Shown in pieces: positions 10,551 through 22,707 of a stretch of 64,000 bases of DNA (within the stretch, counting starts at the first letter, position 1; the number at the start of each line of letters is the position of its first letter). The stretch comes from Stomoxys calcitrans (Eukaryota; Arthropoda; Insecta; Diptera; Muscidae): positions 56,119,610-56,183,609 of the forward strand of contig NC_081552.1 of assembly GCF_963082655.1 (NCBI RefSeq). Direction: 5' to 3'. The notes under the pieces are model-generated. The model saw nothing but the letters and a program-made list of their open reading frames with translations, made no database searches and had not been told where the DNA came from. Made by a program: the position numbers and the translations under genes.

Positions 10551-11181
10551 CACGGTTGTTGAAAGTCATAACAGAACACCACTTGGATAATTGCAGCCAT
10601 ATCCGATAGCAACTGCAGCTTTCAGGGTTTGAAGATGTGAAATCGGTAGATCGGCTTATATGGAAGCTATATGGGGTTATAGAACACCATAACCAACATT
10701 TTGGCTCAATCTTATAAAAGTTTCGTTTCTCTGGGCAAAGGGCCAAAAATCAAAGGACCACATCTCATATGAGAGCTATATCAAAATTTGAAACAATATG
10801 GCTCATTTGCAATCCCCAATGACTTTTATAGATAAGATAGAGAGCTCGCAAGCCGATTTCTGGCTTAGGTGTATAAACATATTGGCATGGGGCGGATTAA
10901 TATCCGCACACTCTTTTCAAACTAACCTTACCCCACATAGATGAGAAGAATCTGTGCAAAATTTCGAGCGGTTAGCATTATGCGTAGAACCGCTATCGTG
11001 ATTTTCACAGACGAACGGACGGACATGTCTAGATCGACTCTGATGGTCAAAATGATACAAAATATATATGTATAAACATGGGGCCGCAGATTAATATATC
11101 AAGTGTTTACAAATGACTAGATAAGTATACCCACAGGCCTCACACCCCCCACCCTCCCCCTCCAATGGTGGTGGCTAAAAA
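10551..11181 (-). mobile_element. Diverged DINE-like element, family B type
   Basis: Unit motifs (GAAATCGGTAGATCGGCTTAT), AGAATCTGTGCAAAATTTCG, a short GACGAACGGACGGACA block near 11010, GTCTAGATCGACTC, and a right end CCAATGGTGGTGGCTAAAAA. The hairpin end is missing or eroded on the left. Confidence 0.6.
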
Positions 11182-11489
11182 CATTTTACCTATCAATTGA
11201 TTTGATGTCAAATACTTCAGTCCATTAAAAATACAATTGAAAAAGTATTTGCCTATTTCCTGTTACTCATTTCAAATTTTTATTAAATTGAGCATCATTA
11301 AATGCCAGTTTCCTCTTCGTTCTTTCCCATCAATTGAAAACATTACAATCCCAAATGCCATGACGAATAAATTCTCACTTATCATTGCTGTTGACATTCT
11401 TAATGAAGGTGGTGGTTATTGGCCCAGCTAATTGCAGATTTTCTTACCTACCAAGCAAACACACACACTCACACATTAGACCAATCTAT
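11182..11489. other. Spacer, nothing recognised
   Basis: AT-rich with a short CA-rich run (ACACACACTCACACA near 11460). The small ORFs here have no recognisable similarity. Confidence 0.45.
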
Positions 11490-12938
11490 TTCTATACCCT
11501 CCACCATAGGATGGGGGTATACTAATTTCGTCACTCTGTTTGTAACTCCTCGAAATATTCGTCTAAGACCCCATAAAGTATATATTTTCTTGATCGTCGT
11601 GACATTTTAAGTCGAACTAGCCATGTCCGTCCGTCTGTCCGTCAAAAGCACGCTAACTATCGAAGGAGTAAAGCTAGCCGCTTGAAATTTTGCCTAAATA
11701 CTTCTTTTTAGTGTAGGCCGGTTGGGAATGTAAATGGGCTATATTGGTCAATGTTTTCATATAGCTGCCATAAAAACCGATCAGGGATCTTGACTTTTTG
11801 AGCCGCTAGAGGGCACAATTCTTATCCGATTTGGCTGAAATTTTGCATGATATGTATTATTGTGACTTCCAACAACAGTGCTGAGTATGGTTGAAATCGG
11901 TCCACAACCTTATATAGCTGTCATATAAACCTTACTGCGGTCTTGACTTCTTAAGCATCTAGAGTGCGCAATTCCTATCCGATTTGGCTGAAATTTTGCA
12001 CGACGAATAGTTCAAATCGGTCCATAACCTGATACAGCTCTCATATAAACCGATCTGGGGTCTTGACTACTTCAGCCACTAGAGGACGCAATTATTATCC
12101 GATTTGGCTAAAATATATCATGACGTGTTTTGTTATGACTTCCAACAACTGTATTGAGAATGGTTCAAATCGGTCCATAGCCTGATATAGCTGACATATA
12201 AACCGATCTGGGGTCTTGACTTCTTGAGTCACTAGAGGGAGCAATCATTATCCGATTTAGGTGAAATTTTGCATGAGGTGTTTTGTTATAACTTTCAACA
12301 ACTGTGCTTAGCGTTCACATCGGTCCATAACCTGATATAGCTGCCATATAAACCGATATGGAACCTTGACTTCTTGAGCCTTTATAGGGCGCAAATATTA
12401 TCAGATTTGGCTGAAATATTGCATGACGTGTTTTGTTATGACTTCCAACAAGTGTGCTAAGAAGAGTTCAAATCGGTCCATAACCTGATATAGCTTCCAT
12501 ACAAACCGATCTGTGGTCTTGACTTGTTGAGCCACTAGAGGGTGCAGTTATTATCCGATTTGGCTGAAATTTTGTACCACGGCTTCTCTCATTACCATTA
12601 ACATACGTGTCGAAAATGGCACGAATAGGTTTATAGCCAAATGCAGTTCCCCTATAAACCGATCTCTCTATTTCACTTCTTCAGCCCCTAAAGTGCGCAA
12701 TTCTTACTGATTTGGCTGAAATTTTACACAATGACTTCTACTATAGTCTCCAATATTCAGTTCAATTATGGTCCGAAATGAACCATAACTAGATATTGTT
12801 CCAATAACATAGCAGTTATTTTCTTTTATCTTTAGTTTGCCTAAAAAGAGGTACCGTGGCAAGAGCTCGACAAATGCGATCCATGGTGGAGGGTATATAA
12901 GATTCGGCCCGGCCGACCTAAGCACGCTTTTGCTTGTT
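11490..12938 (+). mobile_element. DINE-like element, family B, complete
   Basis: 5' end TATACCCTCCACCATAGGATGGGGGTATA, block AGACCCCATAAAGTATATAT, short GTCCGTCCGTCTGTCCGTC, then AAAGCTAGCCGCTTGAAATT. The interior has several units of about 150 bp. 3' end CCATGGTGGAGGGTATATAAG, hairpin (about 12903-12920) and GCTTTTGCTTGTT. Confidence 0.9.
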
Positions 12939-14163
12939 TTGTATACTGCTATATACCACCTAAAATGACGAAGTCTGTGTTTTTTCGCTGCTTTTCCTTT
13001 CACAGTGATATATTGACGTGTCAAATGGTAGTTCATACCCTTGTCCATAACAGAGATGGGAATTTATGGAAGGCCACTAAGTGGCATCCTCAGTCGCTCT
13101 ACTGCTCGCCCCACCTCCCTAAATCACCAAATAAGGTGGGAAAAGCTCGCTTAAATTGGGCATGCTGTAGTTCTCACGTTTTGCGTATTAAGCGTAACAA
13201 ATAGACGTACGCACTGTCAGACGGAAGTCTACTTAAGGCTCATTTGTTAGGCCACAATTGTATGATGTTTGTGCCTACGGTTTCAGTAGCTGTATCTGTA
13301 TCCGTTTTCGTATATCTCTCTGACTCTCTGGGGATGATAGGTTAGTCTTCTTTTAATGAGCGTGTGACCCTAGTGGGCGTATGCGTATGGGAGTCTGTGT
13401 AAATGTCTGTTTCAAGTTTATTTATGAGCATATACAAAATGTATGAATGTATGAATAAACAGAAGTCTGTGGTTTGAGTGTTGGGAGTGTAGAGGGATGA
13501 AATCAAATGTAGAAACTCTCTTTTATTTTATTTCATTTTTGTTTGATTTTTGCTAGAAGTTATGTGCGTATGTGTGTTTGTTTGTAAATATTTCCAAAAC
13601 TTTAGCTTTCATGTTTTTTTTTTTTGCATTTTTGTTTTGTACGCTCCTCTAATTATGAGGTTGAGAAAGAGTTGAGTGGGAGGCATAGATCGTTATAAGC
13701 CAGTTGCCTTAATTAGCTGCCTTAGATTTATGTGCGTGAGACGGAGTGTTATTTTTGCTGGGCAGGGCCAGAACGGGTTAACTGACAAAAGCATCATCTG
13801 CATTATTTATGACAACAGAGTTTAATTGAGTTGAAATCTTAAGGTGAACAATCTGCCGTAAGTTGTTTGTTTGTTATACACGAATTTATAATCAAAGTAA
13901 ACTACACTAAAGAGATTTAATCACAAAGGAATGATTTCGAAAGTATGTGCACATATGCTTACAGTTTATAGAAAATAAAACAAAAACTGCATTTAAATTT
14001 ATTGAACGCCACACTTTAACAAATATTCTTAAAGAAGTTAATTTCGTGGGTTTGAGAAGGAGAGAAATGATTGAAAATTGAATAGAATAGAATGTTACTT
14101 TAGTGTAACAGTGAGTTGATATCTAGAGTTTATGGACAAAGAAGCAGACAGACAGGAAGAATA
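12939..14163. other. About 1.2 kb of non-repeat spacer, nothing recognised
   Basis: The longest stretch in the first half without an obvious mobile element. It has TG-rich runs (GTGCGTATGTGTGTTTGTTTG near 13563) and a T-run at about 13613. No ORF with recognisable domains. It may represent original host intergenic or intronic sequence. Confidence 0.5.
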
Positions 14164-15353
14164 ACAAGTAAAAGCGTGCTAAGTTCGGCCGGGCCGAATC
14201 TAATATACCCTCCACCATGGATCGCATTTGTCGAGTTCTTTTCCCGGCATCTCTTCTTAGGCACAAAAAAAGGATATAAGAAAGGATTTGCTCTGCTATT
14301 AGAGCGATATTAAGATATGGTCCGGTTTGGACCACAATTAAATTATATGTTGGAGACCTGTGTAAAATGTCAGCCAATTCGAATAAGAATTGCGCTCTTT
14401 GTGGGCTCAAGAAGTAAAATAGAGAGATCGATTTATATGGGAGCTGTATCGGGCTATAGACCGATTCAGACCATAATAAACACGTATCTTGATGGTCATG
14501 AGAGGATCCGTCGCACAAAATTTCTTGCAAATTGCGATCTCTAGAGGCTCAAGAAGTCAAGATCCCAGATCGGTTTATATGGCAGCTAAATCAGGTTATG
14601 AACCGACTTGTACTTTATTTGAGATAGTTGTTGAAAGTAAAAATAAAAAAACGTCTTGCGAAATTTCAGCCAAATCGGATAAGAATTGCGCCCTCTAGAG
14701 GCTCAAGAAGTCAAGACCCAAGATCGGTTTATATGACAGCTATATAAGGTTATGAACCGATTTAAACCATACTTGGCAAAGTTGTTGGATATCATAACAA
14801 AACACGACGTGCAAAATTTCATTCAAATTGGATAAGAATTGCGCACTCTAGAGGCTCAAGAAGTCAAGACCCAAGATCGGTTTATATGGCAGCTATATCA
14901 GGTTATGGACCGATTTGAACCATAATTGGCACAATTGTTGGATATCATAAGAAAATACTACGTGCCAAAATTGCACGACAATCAATCGGATAAGACTTGC
15001 GCACTCTAGAGGCTCAAGAAGTCAAGACCCAAGATCGGTTTATATGGCAGCTATATCAAAACATGGACCGATATGGCCCATTTACAATACCAACCGACCT
15101 ACACTAATAAGAAGTATTTGTTCAAAATTTCAAGCGGCTAGCTTTACTCCTTCGGAAGTTAGCGTGCTTTCGACAGACAGTCGGACAGACGGACAGACGG
15201 ACGGACAGACGGACGGACATGGCTAGATCGACATAAAATTTCACGACGATCAAGAATATATATACTTTGTGGGGTCTCAGACGAATATTTCGAGTAGTCA
15301 CAAACAGAATGATGAAATTAGTATACCCCCATCCTATGGTGGAGGGTATAAAA
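14164..15353 (-). mobile_element. DINE-like element, family B, complete
   Basis: ACAAGTAAAAGCGTGCTAAG, hairpin, TATACCCTCCACCATGG on the left; GACAGACGGACGGACATGG near 15200 and CCTATGGTGGAGGGTATAAA on the right. A family A copy abuts it directly on the right. Confidence 0.9.
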
Positions 15354-16654
15354 ACAAGAAAAAAAGTCGGTAAGTTCATCCCAGCCGAACTTTGGATCAA
15401 ATTTGTAGAACAAACTATTGATCTCTTTGGTAGCCATATCCAAATATAGACCGATCTGATACGGATGTCGAGAAGCCTAACATAAGTCACTGTCAAAATT
15501 TCGGCGAATGCGGACAATAAATGCGCCCTATATGGGCCCAAAACCTTAAATGGAAAGATGGGTCTATATGGCAGCTGTATCCAAATCTGAACCGATCTAG
15601 ACTAAATTGAAGAAGGATGTCGAAGGGCCCAACGCAACTCATTGTCCTAAATTTTGGAGAAATCCGACAACAAATGCGTCTTTAATGGGCCCAAGACCTT
15701 AAATCGCGAGATCGGTCTATATGGCAGCAATATCCAAATCTGGACCGATCTTGGCCAATTTGAAGAAGAATGTCGACTGGCCTAACACAACTCAACTCGA
15801 CTGGCCTAACACAACTTACAAATTTCAGCATAATCGGATAATAAATGTGGCTTTTATGGGCCTAAGACCCTAAATCAGAGGATCAGATATATGGAAGCTA
15901 TTTCCAAATCTGGACCGATCTGGGCCGAATTGAAGAAGGATATCGACTGACCTAGCACAACTCTCTGTCCCAAATTTCAGCAAAATCGGATAAAAAATGT
16001 GGTTTTTATGGCCCTAAGACCTTAAATCATCGAATCGGTTTATATGACACATATATATTCATATCTGGACCGATCAATGCCTAATTAGAGAAGAATATCG
16101 ACTGGCCTAACACAACTCACGGTCCCAAATTTCAGCTAAATCGGATTATAAATGTGAATTTTTTGGGCCTAAGACCCTAAATCGGAGGATCGGCCTATAT
16201 GGCAGCTATATCCAAATGTGGACCGATCTGGGCCAAATTGACGAAGGATGTCGAAGGGCCTAACAAAACTCACTGTCGCAAATTTCATCAAAATCGGATA
16301 ATAAATGTGGCTTTTATGGGCCTAAGACCCTAAATCGGAGTATCGGTCTATATGGGGGCTATATCAAGATGTACTGCGATATAGCCCATCTTGGAACTTA
16401 ACCTGTTTATGGACAAGAAAAAAATCTGTGCAAAGTTTCAGCTCAATATCTCTATTTTTAAAGACTGTGGCGTGCTTTGAACATACATACGGACGGACAT
16501 GGCTAGATCATCTTAGATTTTTACGTTGATCAAGAACATATATATAAATATTTATATATACTTTATAGGGTCGAACATTTATTATATTTCGACGCGTTGC
16601 AAACGGAATTACAAAATAAATATACTTCCATCCTTCCATCCTTGTTGGGTATAA
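15354..16654 (-). mobile_element. DINE-like element, family A, eroded ends
   Basis: Starts ACAAGAAAAAAAGTCGGTAAG with a decayed hairpin (CATCCCAGCCGAACTTTGG). Seven or so A-type units follow, then AACTTAACCTGTTTATGGAC, a very short GTCY remnant (ATACGGACGGACATGG), and a damaged right end CCTTGTTGGGTATAA. Confidence 0.75.
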
Positions 16655-16689
16655 CAACATGGAAGGAAGGGCATATGTCGGAAAGTGCA

Positions 16690-17157
16690 GATTATATTAT
16701 ACCCTATACCTACCCTTTATGCAAAATGTAAGAGCAATATCGAATTCTGAATCGATTTCTAAAAAAATTCATCAGTAAAATGGGGTCTCGTAAGAAAACC
16801 CTTTCAGTCAAATCTCGAGAGTATCGAGTTACAAATGATAACGTTATTTCAATTTAAGTCCAAATCGGACGAACATATAAATGGGAGCTATATCTAAATC
16901 TGAACCGATTTCTGTGAAATTCACCAATAATGACGAGATTTATAGGATAACCCCTGATGCAAAATGTAGTAAGAATCGGTTACAAATGACGACATAATTG
17001 CAATGATAATCCAAATCGGACGAACACATATATGGGAGCTATATCTAAATCCGAACCGATTTCTGTGAAATTCACCAATAATGTCAAGATTTATAAGAGA
17101 ACAAATTCACAAAGTTATAATGCCCTGTACCACAGTTGTGGTGTAGGGTATAAAAAA
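16690..17157 (-). mobile_element. DINE-like element, family C variant
   Basis: Two to three units with GGGAGCTATATCTAAATCTG and TTCTGTGAAATTCACCAATAA. The right end has the C-type terminal pair (GCCCTGTACCACA / TGTGGTGTAGGGTATAAAAA at about 17122-17157). No GTCY tract remains. Confidence 0.65.
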
Positions 17158-17171
17158 TTTAAAAAAAAAAA

Positions 17172-18669
17172 AACAAGTAAAAGCGTGCTAAGGTCGGCCG
17201 GGCCGAATCTTATATACCCTCCACCATGGATCGCATTTGTCGAGATCTTTTCCCGGCATCTCTTCTTAGGCAAAAACAAGTAAAAGCGTGCTAAGTTCGG
17301 CCGGGCCGAATCTTTTACACCCTCCACCATGGATCGCATTTGTCGAGATCTTTTCCCGGCATCTCTTCTTAGGCAAAACAAGTAAAAGCGTGCTAAGTTC
17401 GGCCGGGCCGAATCTTATATACCCTCCACCATGGATCGCATTTGTCGAGTTCTTTTCCCGGCATCTCTTCTTAGGCAAAAAAAAGGATATAAGAAAAGAT
17501 TTGCTCTGCTATTAGAGCGATATTAAGATATGGTCCGGTTTGGACCACAATTAAATTATATTTATGTTGGAGGCCTGTGTAAAATGTCAGCCAATTCGAA
17601 TAAGAATTGAGCTCTTTGTGGGCTCAAGAAGTAAAATAGAGAGATCGATTTATATGGGAGCTGTATCGGGCTATAGACCGAGGAGGCTCAAGAAGTCAAG
17701 ACCCCAGATCGGTTTATATGGCAGTTATATCAGGTTATGGACCGATTTGAAACATACTCGGCACAGTTGTTGGATGTAATAACGAAACACGTTGTGCAAA
17801 ATTTCATTCCAATCGGATACCAATTGCGCACTCTAGAGGCTCAAGAAGTCAAGACCCCAGTTCGGTTTATATGACAGCTATATCAGGTTATGAACCGATT
17901 TGATCCATATTTGGCACAGTTGTTGGATATCATAACAAAATACTACGTTCCAAAATTCATTCAAATTGGATAAGAATTGCGCCCTCTAGAGGCTCAAGAA
18001 GTCAAGACCCAAGATCGGTTTATATGACAGCTATATAAGATTATGGACCGATTTGAACCATACTTGACACAGTTGTTGGATATCATAACGAAACACGTCG
18101 TGCAAAATTTCATTCCAATCGGATAAGAATTGCGCACTCTAGAGGCTCAAGAAGTCAAGACCCAAGATCGGTTTATATGGCAGCTATATCAGGTTATGAA
18201 CCGATTTGAACCATACTTGGCGCAGTTGTTGGATATCATAACAAAACACGTCGTGAAAAATTTCATTCCAATCGAGTAAGAATTGCGCACTCTAGAGGCT
18301 CAAGAAGTCAAGACCCAAGATCGGTTTATATGGCAGCTATATCAAAACATGGACCGATATGGCCCATTTACAATACCAACCGACCTACACTAATAAGAAG
18401 TATTAGTGCAAAATTTCAAGCGGCTAGCTTTACTCCTTCAGAAGTTAGCGTGCTTTCGACAGACAGACGGACGGACGGACAGACGGACAGACGGACAGAC
18501 GGACAGACGGACAGACGGACAGACGGACGGACATGGCTAGATCGACATAAAATGTCACGACGATCAAGAATATATATACTTTATGGGGTCTCAAACGAAT
18601 ATTTCGAGTAGTTACAAACAGAATGACGAAATTAGTATACCCCCCATCTTATGGTGGAGGGTATAAAAA
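17172..18669 (-). mobile_element. DINE-like element, family B, with 3' terminus present three times
   Basis: The hairpin end is triplicated in tandem (see 17173-17480). The body continues with GATATAAGAAAAGATTTGCTC and about six internal units. Near 18465-18530 is a long GACAGACGG run, and the right end is CTTATGGTGGAGGGTATAAA at about 18649-18669. Confidence 0.92.
17173..17480 (-). repeat. Three head-to-tail copies of the 102-103-bp DINE-like 3' end
   Basis: The segment from ACAAGTAAAAGCG through the hairpin, TATACCCTCCACCATGGATC and TCCCGGCATCTCTTCTTAGG begins at 17173, 17276 and 17378. Copies 1 and 2 share CGAGATCTTTTCCC while copy 3 has CGAGTTCTTTTCCC. Only copy 3 continues into the element body. 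Confidence 0.95.
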
Positions 18670-18712
18670 TAGTTAAAGATGTGGAATTATAGAACGGAAA
18701 GAATTAAGCGAA

Positions 18713-19478
18713 ATAAAGTATATATATTCTTGATCGTCGCGACATTTTATGTCGATCTAGCCATGTCCGTCCGTCTGTCTGTCGAAAGCACGCTAACTTC
18801 CGAAGGAGTAAAGCTAGCCGCTTGAAGTTTTTCACAAATACTTCTTATTAGGTGTAGGTCGGTTGGTATTGTAAATGGGCCCTATCGGTCCATGTTTTGA
18901 TATAGCTGCCGTATAAACCGATCTTGGGTCTTGACTTCTTGAGCCTCTAGAAGGCGCAATTCTTATCGGATTGGAATGAAATTTTGCACGACGTGTTTTG
19001 TTATGATATCCAACAACTGTGCCAGGTATGGTTCAAATCGGTCCATAACCTGATATAGATGCTATATAAACCTGATATAGATGAGCCTCTAGAGGTCGCA
19101 ATTATTATCCGATTTGCCTGCAATTTTGTACGACGGATCCTCTCTTGACCATCAACATACGTGTTTATTATGATCTGAATCGGTCTATAGCCCGATACAG
19201 CTCCCATATAAATCGATCTCTCTATTTTACTTCTTGAGCCCCCAAAGGGCGCAATTCTTATTCGAATTGGCTGACATATTACACAGGTCTCCAACATATA
19301 TTTGAATTGTGGTTCAAACCGGACCATATCTTGATATTGCTCTAATAGCAGAGCAAATCTTTTCTTTTATCCTTTTTTGCCTAAGAAGAGATGCCGGGAA
19401 AAGAACTCGGCAAATGCGACCCATGGTGGAGGGTATATAAGATTCGGCCCGCCCGATCTTAGCACGCTTTTACTTGTT
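18713..19478 (+). mobile_element. DINE-like element, family B, 5' truncated
   Basis: Begins inside the conserved block (ATAAAGTATATATATTCTTG), so the TATACCC end is missing. Then GTCCGTCCGTCTGTCTGTC, AAAGCTAGCCGCTTGAAGTT, about three units, and CCATGGTGGAGGGTATATAAG, hairpin, GCTTTTACTTGTT. It lies about 45 bp from the previous copy in opposite orientation. Confidence 0.85.
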
Positions 19479-20436
19479 ATATAAAAGATTCTTTTCAACT
19501 TGCAGTTGATTCAAAAGACAGTGACAAAACAAAAGTTCTGAAAACGAATCTAATGCTCTAATATGTCGTTATCCCAAAACATAAATGAGTTATAACAGTT
19601 TCTGTATTAAGTCATTGCCGTTATCTGCAACAAAACATAATTAAGCACAAAACGGGAAGGGGAGAGAGAGAGCGGTGACAGGTCCCAAAAGCCAAGAAAG
19701 GCAAGAAGGCAAATAGATACGAAGATGTTGTTTGCAGGAATGACAGGGTACAAGGATTTTAAGATTTCGCTGAATTCTAAAGATGATGAACAATAATTCC
19801 CAGTCTTATAAGAAAAGCCAAGGTTCTAAGGATTTAAATCAAGAAATGAGGGCAATTTAATTTTCTTAATTATTCAAGGCATCTGAAAAAGCTTCTCAAC
19901 ATACAAAATATACAAAAGTTTGGAGTGGGGAAGCACTAGTAGCATTATAACAGCAAAAGTCCTGAAGATATTTTTCCATTTTAAGCTTTACCTTAATCTT
20001 TATATGAGAGCAGCATATTTCTGCTGATTCGTTGTATTGCCACCTAAAACTCAAAAGCTAGTATTCAACATGTCACACATAAACTTGTTGTTTAGGTTAA
20101 AGCACGGCAAAGTAAGTAAAAAAAGAAGGCCAAAGATGGCCCACCACCATTAGCACCATTAGCAGTACAGCCCACATCTTTATATGCAATGGCAGTCACA
20201 CTTGATCCATTGTATACACCCTACTTCACACACACAGTAACAATAACAGCGTCCGTGTAGCCTAGTAATAAGAATAAGAGGCGATAACAAGAGTACAACA
20301 ATAGTCCCAAAGTGGGTTAAGAGCATTTAAATTCAAATTGGTTCAGAGTACATCTGAAGATGGCTACAAAACCAGAAAACCCCCATGAAAGCCAACAAAA
20401 ACTTAACCCAGCCTAACAAAGTGTAGAGACTAACAT
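19479..20436. other. About 1 kb of non-repeat spacer, nothing recognised
   Basis: AT-rich with a short GA run (GGGGAGAGAGAGAG near 19660). No domain-bearing ORF and no repeat family recognised. Confidence 0.5.
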
Positions 20437-21380
20437 AAATAAGTAAAAACGTAATAAGTTCGGCCGTGCTGAACTTTGGATACCCACCACTAAGGATATA
20501 ATAATCATTCTATTTTATTATAACTCTACTACTATATCTACATCCATTTATTCAGGTCCCGAGAACTCATATACTAGTGACAGTTTCAGCGCAATCTTGT
20601 AATAAATCCGCTTTTTATGAGATTAAGATCCTAAATTGGAAAAACAGTCTATATGGCAGCTATATCTAAATATAGTCCGATCTGAACCATATTTGAGTCT
20701 GATGTTGGGAGGCTGAAAACAACTCACTGATTCACATTTCCGTGATATCGGGAAATAATTAAAGCTTTTATGGGCGTCAGACAGTTAATCGGAACATCGG
20801 TCTGTATGACAGCTAACACTAAATATAATTCGATCTAAACCAAATCTAGGTCGGATTACGGGGGGCTTAAGACAACTCGCTGTTTCAAATTTCAGTGAAA
20901 TCGGATAAAAAAGCTTTCTATATGGCAGCTATATCCAAATATAGTCCGATCTTAACCATATTTTGGGTCGGATGCGGGGAGGCCTAAACTTTTTCAAATT
21001 TCAGAGAAATCCGATAAAAAACAAAGCTTTTATGGGCTTTAGACCCTTTATCGGCAGCTATATATAAATATAGTCCGATCTTTACCATTATTGCATCAAA
21101 TGTCGGGATGTAGGTCTATATACCAGCTATATCTAAATATGGTCCGATTTAGCCCATCCAAGAACTTAACCAAATTTCTCCTAAATATCTCAAATTTGAA
21201 AGCTGCAGAGTGTTTACAACAGACGGACGGACAGACATACGGACATCGTTAAGTCATCTTAGAATTTTACAACGATCCGAAATATATATACTTTGTAGGG
21301 TCGGAATTGATATTTCGATGTGTTGCAAAAGAAATGACTAAATGAACACACCCCCTGTCCTTTGGTGGTGGTTATAAAAA
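20437..21380 (-). mobile_element. DINE-like element, family A subtype
   Basis: AATAAGTAAAAACGTAATAAG with an imperfect hairpin (GTTCGGCCGTGCTGAAC) and CTTTGGATACCCACCACTA on the left. Units carry CTAAATATAGTCCGATCTGA. A short GACGGACGGACAGACATACGG lies near 21222, and the right end is CCTTTGGTGGTGGTTATAAA. It is a distinct subfamily whose units are shared with about 28800-29050. Confidence 0.8.
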
Positions 21381-21896
21381 GTGGAAAAATGGAACGATTA
21401 CTAAGATCTTCGTAAATGCTTTTGTAAGCAGGGGCAAAGGTCTTAGATTTTTAGAGTAGGATTTAAATATGAATGTAGTACAACATTTTATAAGGTGATA
21501 CTAAAAATACAAAAATGTTTCTAAATCTCCAAAATAAATTTTGAATAGGAAACAAGTTTCCCATGTAGTTTTTCCCCCCAAAAAAATTTCAGCTAGCTAC
21601 TCATATTCAATTCCCCCGACTGCAAGATATGAAAAATTAAAGCAATATCATAAAAAAGCAAAAGAGAGACATAGACATATCAACGCAGTGTTTGCCCTAA
21701 GCGGTTAATGTGCTCATATCCCAGTAACACATTTTCGAGAACAACGCAAAATATTCTTTAGAAAAGGGGGACACAGTGGAAAAGAACAAAATCTTGCCAA
21801 AAAATTTTCTAGAAATAAATTTTTTCTAATCTTTCTAGTAAATAAAAATTTTACTAAATGTTTAACAGAAATAATTTAAAATCATTAAAAAAAATG
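21381..21896. other. AT-rich spacer, nothing recognised
   Basis: No coding or repeat signal recognised. Confidence 0.45.
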
Positions 21897-22019
21897 CAAT
21901 AGTTTGGCGGAGCCAACTATATAATACCCTACACCACCGAGTCATCGTACTACTTTTGATGTAGTCAGATTTTAATTTTGAATACCTATTGAAATATCGA
22001 ATGGAACCTTGCAAGATTT
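21897..22019 (-). mobile_element. DINE-like fragment, family C, hairpin end
   Basis: AGTTTGGCGGAGCCAACT is a perfect inverted repeat around CGG, followed by ATATAATACCCTACACCACC. This shows that family C has its own hairpin sequence at the place where A and B have GTTCGGCCGGGCCGAAC. Truncated to the right. Confidence 0.6.
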
Positions 22020-22039
22020 TCTTACGATAGGACCAAAAT

Positions 22040-22256
22040 TGTGGCTACTCCAGTCTTAAAAGCGTATATCGACCAAAATAAACTGTGATTTCTAAGAGCA
22101 GTAGGAATAAATGCTTCAATGTTGTCTTCCAATGCCTCAATTGAAGCGGGCTCGCTGGTATAGACATGAGCTTTACGCGTGCTGTGTGTCATGCGGCATG
22201 TGACACCGTCGTGTTGAAACCACATGTCAGGCAAGTCAAGCTCTTGCATTTTGGGC

Positions 22257-22287
<31 letters not shown>

Positions 22288-22608
22288 GATATCATCTCAC
22301 CATAGCGCTCACCATTCACAGTTGCGTTACGATTCGCATCATCTTTGAAGAAGCACAGTCCAATGATGGCACCAGCCCATAAACCGCACTAAACTGTGAC
22401 TTTTTCTGCATGCATTCTTAGCTCCTGCAATGATTTTGGACTGATCTTCACTCCAAAATCGACAATTCTGATTTATGTACCCATTGAGCCAAAAATGATT
22501 TTTGTTGCTCAATGGAAGAAGCGCGTGATGAACTTTCTTAACAAAGCACGCATTTTGATCATAACATTCAATACTTTGCAAGCGCTGTTCGTTTGTAAGA
22601 CGTTCCAT
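22040..22608 (-). pseudogene. Decayed Tc1/mariner-type transposase
   Basis: The start is at 22608 (ATG, MERLTNEQRL). In minus-strand order there is an N-terminal helix-turn-helix segment (NACFVKKVHHAL), then HFWLNGYINQNCRFWSEDQ, a segment with GWCHHW, a polyphenylalanine-like run caused by the A28 tract, KMQELDLPDMWFQHDGVTC (the second catalytic-region D in HDG), and KAHVYTSEPASIEALEDNIEA. These are features of a widespread insect Tc1/mariner-like transposase with a DUF4817-type N-terminus. Large internal pieces are missing and frames change several times, so it cannot be active. I did not find the terminal inverted repeats. It does not resemble the mariner at 49189. Confidence 0.7.
22257..22284. 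repeat. A28 homopolymer inside the transposase pseudogene
   Basis: Twenty-eight consecutive A on the + strand, at a place where the transposase reading has consecutive Phe codons (TTT TTC). The simplest explanation is slippage expansion of a short coding T-run, or an assembly length error. Confidence 0.9.
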
Positions 22609-22707
22609 GGTTAAATTATAGACCAAACTGAAGATGTTTGATAGAGAAATAAAACACGAAACGGCCGTGAGATGTTTAAACCAGTGTTGTAAAAAAGATA
22701 ATAGCTA

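Noticed and set aside
10148..10746. Minus-strand ORFs of 154 and 87 codons as possible host protein
   Set aside because: The plus strand carries ordered RNase H motifs of a LINE in the same place; the minus ORFs look like antisense shadows and show no recognisable domain.
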